Assembly (NCBI GenBank): GCA_030149595.1 | Contig: JASFBI010000191.1 | Coordinates: forward strand, 1-5,004 | From: Desulfobacterales bacterium | GTDB lineage: Bacteria > Desulfobacterota > Desulfobacteria > Desulfobacterales > DAOWNP01 | DNA length: 5,004 nt | Reading direction: 5' to 3' | Part shown: positions 1 through 5,004 of the stretch, one piece after another | Layout: each line of letters opens with the position of its first letter | Numbering within the stretch: position 1 is the stretch's first letter | Translations under genes and position numbers: made by a program | The notes under the pieces: model-generated | What the model saw: the letters and a program-made list of their open reading frames with translations, nothing else | The model's database searches: none | What the model was told of the DNA's origin: nothing

Positions 1-2
1 CA

Positions 3-215
3 GAAGTTAATGCTGAAAAAATATTGAACAGTGCCCACAAACGGCTTGCACAATTGCATGAAGATATAGCAGAATTAAAAAGACAACGCATGCAGCTTGA
101 AATACAATTTCGCTCTATTCTTGAAACACATTCCAAAATGCTTGATATTAGTCAGGAACAGGCAAAAACAGCTGACAGTAACGATGGCAAGGTAAAATTG
201 TTCAATAGAGTATAA
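3..215 (+). CDS. DivIVA-domain protein, C-terminal part (gene begins before the window)
   Basis: The frame is open from the window edge to TAA at 213-215, so this is the 70-residue tail of a longer gene. A TTG at 24 could be read as a start, but the frame continues upstream of it (EVNAEKI...), so a start there is unlikely. The tail is a heptad-like, charged helix (KRLAQLHEDIAELKRQRMQL, then a second helical stretch ending near SKMLD) followed by a short polar end. This pattern, with an Ala-rich stretch before a conserved L-x-x-(Q/R)-R segment, fits the C-terminal coiled coil of DivIVA-domain proteins. In proteobacteria such genes often lie beside yggT and proC. DivIVA proteins are cytoplasmic scaffolds that sense membrane curvature and form oligomers through the coiled coil; the exact role in this group is not known. 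The membrane-binding N-terminus is outside the window, so the family call rests on the coiled coil and the neighbours. Confidence 0.68.
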   Translation, partial: EVNAEKILNSAHKRLAQLHEDIAELKRQRMQLEIQFRSILETHSKMLDISQEQAKTADSNDGKVKLFNRV

Positions 216-261
216 AAATTTTCATTATAATTAGAAAATAGCTTAATAAAATCCATAGTTT

Positions 262-290
262 TTTACAATACATGACAGATTGTCTATATA
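262..290 (+). promoter_or_regulatory. Candidate sigma-70 promoter for the pilT operon
   Basis: TTTACA (262-267) and TATATA (285-290) are separated by exactly 17 bp, close to the consensus -35 and -10 boxes. Transcription would start near 297, giving a leader of about 140 nt before the pilT ATG at 439. The surrounding DNA is very AT-rich, so chance matches are common. No sigma-54 site (GG-N10-GC) was seen in the gap. A short inverted repeat, TAACAG (304-309) and CTGTTA (324-329), lies just downstream in the predicted leader. Confidence 0.4.
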
Positions 291-428
291 AATTAACATT
301 CTGTAACAGACTGATAAATAGAACTGTTAATAATTAGTACTAAATCCTTACTCTTTTACCACAAATCTAACACAAACAGACTTATTTAAATGTTCTTTGT
401 TTTTAAACAATAATATTTTTAAAAAAGC

Positions 429-433
429 GGGAG
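429..433 (+). promoter_or_regulatory. Ribosome binding site that fixes the pilT start
   Basis: GGGAG lies 5 nt before ATG 439. The frame is also open back to a TTG at 397, which would add 14 residues (MFLNNNIFKKAGVI). That TTG has no purine-rich site before it, and the extra residues do not resemble the start of PilT proteins. The ATG at 439 is therefore the better start. Confidence 0.75.
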
Positions 434-438
434 TAATT

Positions 439-1521
439 ATGGCAAAGATTGATGCTTTTTTCAAACTAATGCATGATCAGGGTGCCTCTGATCTGCATCT
501 TATAAGTGGTCAGCAGCCTGCTTTAAGAATCCACGGAGACATTGAAAGGGTAAAATATAAAGTATTGAACAATGACGATTTAAGAAGCATGCTTTATGAA
601 ATAACCCATGAAGACAAAATCAAAACTTTTGAAGAGACAGGAGATATTGATTTTGGTTATGAAATAACCGGCCTCGCAAGATACAGAGCAAACTTTTTCA
701 TGCAAAAAAATGGTATAGGTGCTGTTTTTAGAGAAATTCCCAGTAAAATTTCAACTGTAGAAGATCTTGGACTGCCTACAGTTATTTCAAAACTTGCTAC
801 CCTTCCAAGGGGACTCGTCGTTGTTACAGGGCCAACAGGAAGCGGAAAATCCACAACACTTGCAGCTATTATTGATGAAGCCAACCGTAAAAGAAAAGAT
901 CACATCATAACCATTGAGGACCCAATTGAGTTTGTTCATGAAAGTCAAAGTTGCATAGTAAATCACAGGGAGGTAGGACTTCATACAAAAACATTTTCCT
1001 CAGCACTGAGAGGAGCTTTGCGTGAAGATCCTGATGTTATCCTCGTTGGAGAGATGAGGGATCTTGAAACAATCTCCCTTGCCATTGAAGCTGCATCCAC
1101 AGGTCATCTGGTTTTTGGTACTCTCCACACAACAAGTGCCGCAAAAACCGTAGATAGAATTATTGAAGTTTTTCCAGCATCAGAACAGGCTCAAATACGA
1201 TCAACCTTAGCAGATGGCATCAGAGCTGTTGTGGCACAGGTTCTGTTTAAGAGAATAGATAAAGCAGGCCGATGCTGTGCTCCTGAAATTTTAATAGCTA
1301 CTCCTGCAGTAAGAAATCTCATAAGAGAAGCAAAAACACATCAGCTTCCATCATCCATGCAAACCGGAAAAAAATATGGGATGCAGCTTCTTGATGATGC
1401 AATTATGAAACTGTTTAACAAAGGATGGATCGGTGCTGAAGAAGCCTATGCCAAAGCAAATGATAAAACAGCCTTCAGACCTCTTTTAAAAAATCCCCCC
1501 ACAGACTTTACTGAAGCTTAA
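439..1521 (+). CDS. pilT: PilT, type IV pilus retraction ATPase
   Basis: This is a 360-residue hexameric cytoplasmic motor ATPase of the secretion-superfamily GspE/PilT class. It sits at the base of the type IV pilus and drives pilin disassembly, hence retraction and twitching. The N-terminal PAS-like domain (about 1-100) has the typical opening with SDLHL at 17-21. The RecA-like domain follows, with Walker A GPTGSGKST (131-139), the Asp box TIEDPIEF (158-165), Walker B DPDVILVGEMRD (197-208) with the likely catalytic Glu205, and the His box TGHLVFGTLHT (221-231). The C-terminal retraction motif appears as AVRNLIRE (290-297), close to the classic AIRNLIRE. Length is normal and all key residues are present, so it should be active. 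It lies 31 bp before a second PilT-like gene and probably shares its transcript. Confidence 0.95.
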   Translation: MAKIDAFFKLMHDQGASDLHLISGQQPALRIHGDIERVKYKVLNNDDLRSMLYEITHEDKIKTFEETGDIDFGYEITGLARYRANFFMQKNGIGAVFREIPSKISTVEDLGLPTVISKLATLPRGLVVVTGPTGSGKSTTLAAIIDEANRKRKDHIITIEDPIEFVHESQSCIVNHREVGLHTKTFSSALRGALREDPDVILVGEMRDLETISLAIEAASTGHLVFGTLHTTSAAKTVDRIIEVFPASEQAQIRSTLADGIRAVVAQVLFKRIDKAGRCCAPEILIATPAVRNLIREAKTHQLPSSMQTGKKYGMQLLDDAIMKLFNKGWIGAEEAYAKANDKTAFRPLLKNPPTDFTEA

Positions 1522-1552
1522 TTATTAACCTTTTTATTCTCAAGGAAGCATA

Positions 1553-2725
1553 ATGAAAAAACAGGAGATTGATCAAATATTATCCAGTATGCTTGATGCT
1601 CACAAAAATGTTTCTGATCTAAATCTTACTGTGGGAAAACCACCCCAGGTTGAAAGCGAAGGCAAACTCGTAAGCGTAGCTATTGGTAAAAAATTTAAAA
1701 GCCTTACTCCTTTCCAAACAGAAATAATAGCATTAAATCTTATAAATAACAACAGACGCCTAACAGAAACACTTGTTTCCACAGGTTCATGCGATTTATC
1801 CTATCAACTTCTTGGCAAGGCCCGTTTCAGGGTAAATATTTTTTCTCAATCCGGTTACTATTCCATTGTTTTAAGAAAGCTGGAATCCACGGTGCCTACC
1901 ATTGAAAATTTAGACCTGCCAGGATCATTTGTTAAAATTGCCGAGGAAAGAAACGGTATCGTATTTGTTACAGGAGCCACAGGCACAGGAAAAACAACAT
2001 CCCTTGCAGCAGCATTAGAAGAAATTAATGAAAAGCGTTCTGTCCATATTATTACCCTGGAAGATCCTATAGAGTATGAACACCCGCACAAAAAATCCAC
2101 ATTTAATCAAAGAGAGGCAGGCCGTGATTTTGATACATTTGCAAATGGACTAAGAGCTGCTTTAAGACAGGCTCCCAAAGTAATTTTAGTTGGTGAAATG
2201 AGGGACAGAGAAACCGTTGAAATTGGATTAAGAGCAGCTGAAACAGGCCATCTCGTACTATCAACGCTACATACAATTGATGCAGGGAAAACTATAAACA
2301 GAATACTTGGAATGTTTGGAATTGAAGAAGAGAACCAAATACGGATCAGGCTGGCAGAAACTGTTAAATGGATTATATGTCAGAGACTTCTTCCAAAAAT
2401 AGGCGGTGGACGTATTGCTGCCTTTGAAATATTAGGAACAAGTCTCAGGGTAAAAGACACTATCTTAAATGGAGAATCAGAAGGTAAAACTTTTTTTGAT
2501 ATTATGGATGCAGGTGAAGCCTTTGGAATGACAACCTTTGATAACTATATTATAGGGTTATATGAAAAAGGACTTATAACAGAATCTACATCTTTAACCT
2601 ATGCTTCAAGAAAAGCTATTGTAGGACGAGGTATTGATGCTGTTAAAAATGCCAGAGGAGAAACCACAACAGATATAGATGAGTTGAAACTTGATCATCA
2701 ATATAGAAAAAAACAAAATAAATAG
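1553..2725 (+). CDS. Divergent PilT/PilU-family ATPase, second retraction motor
   Basis: This 390-residue paralogue of the upstream PilT starts at ATG 1553, preceded by AAGGAAG (1542-1548). It has an N-terminal PAS-like domain (about 1-110) and a RecA-like ATPase domain with Walker A GATGTGKTT (141-149), Asp box LEDPIEYEH (169-177), Walker B VILVGEMRD (210-218) with likely catalytic Glu215, and His box TGHLVLSTLHT (231-241). Two differences from the upstream copy stand out. The DPDV lead-in to Walker B is APKV (207-210), and the AIRNLIRE motif is missing; that region reads FEILGTSLRVKDTILNGE, and an IGGGR motif (283-287) lies before it. The C-terminus is longer and charged. PilU proteins are accessory retraction motors that work with PilT, so a PilU-like role is plausible. 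It could instead be a PilT-type subfamily of Desulfobacterota and related phyla. The nucleotide-binding residues are intact. Confidence 0.9.
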   Translation: MKKQEIDQILSSMLDAHKNVSDLNLTVGKPPQVESEGKLVSVAIGKKFKSLTPFQTEIIALNLINNNRRLTETLVSTGSCDLSYQLLGKARFRVNIFSQSGYYSIVLRKLESTVPTIENLDLPGSFVKIAEERNGIVFVTGATGTGKTTSLAAALEEINEKRSVHIITLEDPIEYEHPHKKSTFNQREAGRDFDTFANGLRAALRQAPKVILVGEMRDRETVEIGLRAAETGHLVLSTLHTIDAGKTINRILGMFGIEEENQIRIRLAETVKWIICQRLLPKIGGGRIAAFEILGTSLRVKDTILNGESEGKTFFDIMDAGEAFGMTTFDNYIIGLYEKGLITESTSLTYASRKAIVGRGIDAVKNARGETTTDIDELKLDHQYRKKQNK

Positions 2726-2820
2726 TGTCTGACAAACGGCCATGGGGCCGACCTGGTTCTTTTATCCGGGTTTGCCCACAACAAAAATTGAAACTCTCAT
2801 GATTACAGACTGTTGGACAC
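2725..2820. repeat. Imperfect inverted-repeat element with internal GC-rich hairpins
   Basis: GTGTCTGACA (2725-2734) faces TGTTGGACAC (2811-2820). The arms match at 8 of 10 positions as DNA. As RNA, the two mismatches become G-U wobbles, so a continuous 10-bp helix is possible. Inside lie CGGCC (2737-2741) facing GGCCG (2746-2750) with loop ATGG, and ACCTGG (2751-2756) facing CCGGGT (2766-2771) with a 9-nt loop. CAAA (2733-2736) and TTTG (2771-2774) could close both into a compact three-way junction. The GC-rich core contrasts with the AT-rich surroundings. It could be a structured RNA element or a small non-autonomous mobile repeat. No flanking target duplication is evident, and it matches no riboswitch class that I recognise. 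Confidence 0.45.
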
Positions 2821-2850
2821 AGTTTCATATAAAAAAACTGTGATTTTAAA
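2818..2850 (+). terminator. Terminator-like hairpin after the pilT operon
   Basis: CACAGTTT (2818-2825) pairs perfectly with AAACTGTG (2835-2842) around a 9-nt loop, and ATTTTAAA follows. The 8-bp stem is AT-rich at the loop end and the T-run is short, so termination would be weak. The stem shares bases 2818-2820 with the long inverted repeat that starts at 2725, and AGTTTCA (2821-2827) can alternatively pair with TGAAACT (2789-2795). These pairings exclude one another. The site lies between the pilT pair and the next cluster, where an operon boundary is expected. Confidence 0.35.
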
Positions 2851-2894
2851 TCTCTGTTTACACATTAGAAACAAAAGAGGAGCTTACAGCCAAA

Positions 2895-3629
2895 ATGGAT
2901 ATTTCCTGCAACAAATGTAATAGTAAATTTAAAATTGCCAACAATAAAATTCCTGCAGGTAAAACAGCCTCCCTTACCTGCCCTACATGTAAAAACAGGA
3001 TAAGTGTTAGTTCCAAGTCTAAAAATTTAGAACCTGAACAAAAAGTAGAAAAAACAGAAAGCCCTCCAAAAGACAACACTTCTGAATCTTCTTTTGGAGG
3101 TTTTGTTACAGAAAATGGTTATTCAGAAGACTCTTCAGTAACAGATGAAAATGATGAAAATAAAGATGACGATTCATTTGGTTTTGTTGAAGAAGAGGGC
3201 AAATCTGCTATTTTTTTTGAAACTGATCCCAAGACAATAAAAGATATTACTTCTGTAATAGATTTTTTAGAATATTCTGTTTATAAATCAATTACAATCA
3301 GAGGTGGATTAAAAAAACTGCGTTATAATAATTATGATTTAATTATTCTGGACGAAAACTTTGATAATTCAAAAAATGCAGATACAAATGGTATTCTTCT
3401 TTATCTTAAACGGCTTAAAATGTTAACCCGCCGTAATATTTTTGTTGTTCTCTTAAGCAGACAACTCCGTACAATGGATTACATGATAACGCTTGACACA
3501 AGTGTTGATTTAATTATAAACAGATCTGATATAGATAAATTTGAACTGCTTTTAAATAAAGGATTGTCTGATCACTCTACCCTTTTTAGAATTTATAAAG
3601 AGTCTTTAAAAAATACAGGAATGATATAA
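2895..3629 (+). CDS. Zinc-ribbon protein with a C-terminal receiver-like domain
   Basis: This 244-residue cytoplasmic protein has three parts. The N-terminal zinc ribbon of the MJ0042 type (1-40) binds one Zn through C5-x2-C8 and C29-x2-C32. A polar, Ser/Glu/Asp-rich linker (about 41-103), probably disordered, follows. The C-terminal domain (about 104-235) has the alternating strand-helix pattern of CheY receivers: AIFFETDP (105-112), YDLIILDENF (147-156) and NIFVVLLSR (181-189). Asp153 sits where the phosphorylated Asp is expected. The first acidic pair is only partly kept (Glu109, Asp111), and the conserved Lys near the last strand is replaced (VDLIINRSD), so phosphotransfer is doubtful. 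An AGAGGAG at 2876-2882 is 12 nt from the ATG, a long spacing, but no other start fits. Similar proteins occur widely in Desulfobacterota with no assigned function. A regulatory or protein-binding role is inference. Confidence 0.72.
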   Translation: MDISCNKCNSKFKIANNKIPAGKTASLTCPTCKNRISVSSKSKNLEPEQKVEKTESPPKDNTSESSFGGFVTENGYSEDSSVTDENDENKDDDSFGFVEEEGKSAIFFETDPKTIKDITSVIDFLEYSVYKSITIRGGLKKLRYNNYDLIILDENFDNSKNADTNGILLYLKRLKMLTRRNIFVVLLSRQLRTMDYMITLDTSVDLIINRSDIDKFELLLNKGLSDHSTLFRIYKESLKNTGMI

Positions 3630-3637
3630 ACATAAAA

Positions 3638-3796
3638 ATGAAACATGAAAAAAAATATACCTGTACCGATTATCGTATGGAAATGAGACTGCTTGCTTTA
3701 AACAGGTCTCTTAATAACAAAAACATCTCTTTTGATGAAAAAAAAATTATAAAGGACCAGATCAAAGAGCTTGAAATCTCTATGGATATGGATTAA
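3638..3796 (+). CDS. Small conserved-looking 52-aa protein
   Basis: ATG 3638 opens 52 codons ending at TAA 3794-3796, filling nearly all the space between its neighbours: 8 bp after the zinc-ribbon gene and 12 bp before the hydrolase gene. The protein is charged and predicted helical, with a Tyr/Cys opening (MKHEKKYTCTDYRMEMRLLA), a short Asn-rich break (26-30) and a second amphipathic helix (about 33-48) ending in SMDMD. I recall short Desulfobacterota proteins with the same layout (YTC-x-(E/D)-YR-x-EM at the start, a hydrophilic helix, and a final M-x-MD) and think this belongs with them; the function is unknown. The ribosome binding site is weak (AGGA at 3617-3620, 17 nt upstream), so translation is probably coupled to the preceding gene. 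There is no signal peptide or membrane segment. Confidence 0.72.
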   Translation: MKHEKKYTCTDYRMEMRLLALNRSLNNKNISFDEKKIIKDQIKELEISMDMD

Positions 3797-3798
3797 GG
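3795..3798 (+). promoter_or_regulatory. Ribosome binding site overlapping the upstream stop codon
   Basis: AAGG (3795-3798) overlaps the TAA of the 52-aa gene and lies 10 nt before the TTG start at 3809. The short site, overlap and rare start codon suggest that hydrolase synthesis depends on ribosomes finishing the small gene. Confidence 0.45.
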
Positions 3799-3808
3799 TC
3801 ATCTTTTT

Positions 3809-4711
3809 TTGAATTATAAAACCGTTAAAATTTCAGAAAATCTTTATTTTATTACTCTTTTCCCTCCTATTTCAGGGTTTAAAAATTTTATTGGTGTGTT
3901 TTTATATAAAGGAGAAACAAGCTTCATTGTTGACACAGGCCCATCGATTACTGCAGACAGTCTTATTTTTGCACTAAAAGAGCTGAACCTGTTTCACTTG
4001 GATTATATCCTTTTAACTCATATCCATATAGATCATGCCGGAGGCATAGGAGAAATTTCCGATGCCTTTCCCATGGCTAGAATTGTCTGTCACAAAAAAG
4101 GGATACCCCACCTTGTTGATCCTACCTGCCTTTGGGAAGGTACAGTTAAAACATTAGGTAAAATAGCTCATGCTTACGGGCCGTTTAAACCTGTCTGCCA
4201 GAATCGGTTTACAGATGCTGAAGATTTCTCCTCAAAACATATTTACAGCATAATAACTCCAGGGCACTCTCCCCACCATGTAAGCTTTTTTTCCAAAAAT
4301 TATCTTTTTGCCGGAGAAACAGGAGGTGTTTTTTTTCGTATAAATCCAAAGCTTTTTTATCTAAGACCTGCGACCCCTCCAAAGTTTTTTTTGGAAACTG
4401 CTTTAAAAAGCATAGACTCTTTAATCAAAACAGAGCCTTTAAATATTTGCTACGGCCATTTTGGATTCACTGAAAATGCTGTATCACTACTGAAAACACA
4501 CAAAAAACAACTTCTTTTATGGCAGGATATAATTGGATCTGAAATTAAAAATTATGAAAGCAGAGATTTTTACAACAATTGTCTTAACTCTTTATTAAAA
4601 AAAGATGTTCTTTTAAAAGGTTTTACCCACTTTACAGAGAGTGTAAAAAAACGGGAAGCTACTTTTTTATTAAACAGTATTAAAGGGTTTGCAGGATATT
4701 TAAAACAATAA
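3809..4711 (+). CDS. Metallo-beta-lactamase-fold hydrolase
   Basis: This 300-residue soluble enzyme belongs to the MBL-fold hydrolase superfamily (glyoxalase II-like, COG0491 type). The fold markers appear in order: VDTG (41-44), the metal motif HIHIDH (71-76), His153 in TPGHSPHH (150-157), and His217 in CYGHFG (214-219). The bridging Asp expected after the fourth strand is replaced by Glu170 in LFAGETGG (166-173). A stretch YLRPATPPKFF (184-194) and a C-terminal helical region (about 195-300) follow; the latter may shape the substrate pocket. The substrate is unknown; thioesters, phosphodiesters and lactones are all used in this superfamily. The start must be TTG 3809, because the in-frame TAA at 3794 closes the frame upstream and no other start codon lies between. 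It probably shares a transcript with the 52-aa gene and the zinc-ribbon gene. Confidence 0.87.
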   Translation: MNYKTVKISENLYFITLFPPISGFKNFIGVFLYKGETSFIVDTGPSITADSLIFALKELNLFHLDYILLTHIHIDHAGGIGEISDAFPMARIVCHKKGIPHLVDPTCLWEGTVKTLGKIAHAYGPFKPVCQNRFTDAEDFSSKHIYSIITPGHSPHHVSFFSKNYLFAGETGGVFFRINPKLFYLRPATPPKFFLETALKSIDSLIKTEPLNICYGHFGFTENAVSLLKTHKKQLLLWQDIIGSEIKNYESRDFYNNCLNSLLKKDVLLKGFTHFTESVKKREATFLLNSIKGFAGYLKQ

Positions 4712-4768
4712 AAACCCGAACTTTGAATATTTAAGATGTGTCCCCCTTTTCAACTACATTGCAATTGA

Positions 4769-4960
4769 AAGTACCTATAACAAATCCAGAGGGCTTTTAA
4801 CGGAATCTATATCTTTTTTCATAACATGGGTATAAATTTCGTCAGTGGATGTCCTGGCTACTCCTGACTTTTGCGTTATATTTTTTCAGTAAAAGCGTCT
4901 ATAAGAACAGAAGTGCAGAGAACTCCTGCTCCTTTGAAGAAGCGCAGTGCTAAGTACCTA
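4769..4960. repeat. 9-bp direct repeat flanking the integrase remnant
   Basis: AAGTACCTA occurs at 4769-4777 and again at 4952-4960 in the same orientation, enclosing 174 bp that include almost all of the recombinase fragment. The first copy overlaps the remnant's stop codon. It could be a target duplication or deletion scar, but a 9-bp match in AT-rich DNA of this size could also be chance. Confidence 0.25.
4775..4885 (-). pseudogene. Tyrosine recombinase (integrase) C-terminal remnant
   Basis: Read on the - strand, 36 codons end at TAG (4777-4775) and contain TDEIYTHVMKKDIDSVKSPL, followed by DLL. This closely resembles the C-terminal end of integron-type and related tyrosine recombinases, where the catalytic Tyr lies in IYTHV and the protein ends in a SPLD motif. 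The nucleophile Tyr codon is at 4834-4832. Only the tail survives: a TGA (4888-4886) closes the frame just upstream, the usual LLGH segment before the Tyr is not recognisable, and none of the Arg-His-x-x-Arg core is visible in any - strand frame to the window edge. The gene is therefore truncated and decayed. Whether it came from an integron or a phage-type integrase cannot be decided from this piece. Confidence 0.65.
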
Positions 4961-5004
4961 AGCAAAAATAATTCTATAAAACACAAGTGAGAGAATAGAC
5001 TATT
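4876..5004 (-). other. Unidentified open frame running off the window edge
   Basis: A - strand frame is open from the last base of the window to TAA (4878-4876), giving 42 residues with a hydrophobic stretch and ending in TSVLIDAFTEKI. It overlaps the integrase remnant's upstream end in another frame. I do not recognise it. It may be the end of a real gene, more of the decayed recombinase, or chance. The remaining 4712-4774 stretch contains no gene and no convincing terminator, only a weak inverted repeat TTTCAA (4748-4753) with TTGAAA (4765-4770). Confidence 0.15.

Noticed and set aside
397..438. N-terminal extension of PilT from TTG 397
   Set aside because: No ribosome site precedes it, while GGGAG sits 5 nt before ATG 439, where a typical PilT N-terminus begins.
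657..984. - strand open frames inside pilT
   Set aside because: They are antisense shadows of the conserved ATPase core with no ribosome sites. The same applies to 1600-1782, 1858-2100 and 2858-3079.
2733..2774. Cyclic di-GMP (GEMM) riboswitch
   Set aside because: The paired hairpins prompted the idea, given the pilus genes, but the conserved GEMM signature bases are absent.
2643..2828. - strand open frame of 61 codons across the intergenic repeats
   Set aside because: It overlaps the end of the ATPase gene, is mostly a reading of the inverted-repeat element and shows no recognisable domain.
3638..4711. One fused gene joining the 52-aa frame and the hydrolase
   Set aside because: They share a frame, but a clear TAA separates them, the hydrolase domain starts normally after TTG 3809 and an RBS-like AAGG is present.
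4712..5004. Integron attC or cassette recombination site
   Set aside because: No pair of core sites with the expected spaced inverted arms was seen near the integrase relic.
1..5004. CRISPR array, tRNA or rRNA genes
   Set aside because: No regularly spaced repeats and no tRNA- or rRNA-like conserved stretches were found.

Overview
The window is AT-rich and most of it is coding on the + strand. The protein families and their order suggest a low-GC member of the Desulfobacterota, most likely a Desulfobacteraceae-like sulfate reducer. That placement is recalled family resemblance; no search was run.

Layout. Positions 1-215 hold the last 70 codons of a DivIVA-domain protein that begins before the window. 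A 223-bp AT-rich gap follows, with a good sigma-70-type promoter candidate (262-290). Then come two tandem PilT-family ATPases only 31 bp apart: pilT (439-1521) and a divergent PilT/PilU-like paralogue (1553-2725). Together they look like a two-gene pilus-retraction operon. A 169-bp gap (2726-2894) is unusually dense in inverted repeats. It contains GC-rich hairpins, a long 10-bp pairing that starts at the last base of the upstream stop codon, and a terminator-like hairpin. After it lies a second cluster: a zinc-ribbon/receiver-like protein (2895-3629), a 52-aa protein (3638-3796) and a metallo-beta-lactamase-fold hydrolase (3809-4711). Spacers of 8 and 12 bp suggest these three are co-transcribed and translationally coupled. 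The last 293 bp hold no intact gene, but the - strand carries a decayed C-terminal end of a tyrosine recombinase (4775-4885), marking a mobile-element scar.

How it fits together. Retraction ATPases beside a DivIVA-domain gene match a neighbourhood seen in other proteobacteria, where pilT/pilU lie close to yggS-proC-yggT. The first cluster therefore probably powers type IV pilus retraction (twitching, DNA or phage uptake, surface sensing). The second cluster has no established link to pili. The zinc-ribbon/receiver-like protein could be a regulator, and the hydrolase's substrate cannot be read from sequence. No complete new defence or mobile system is visible. The most unusual items are the structured 2725-2842 region, the overlooked 52-aa gene, the integrase relic, and the Glu that replaces the usual metal-bridging Asp in the hydrolase.
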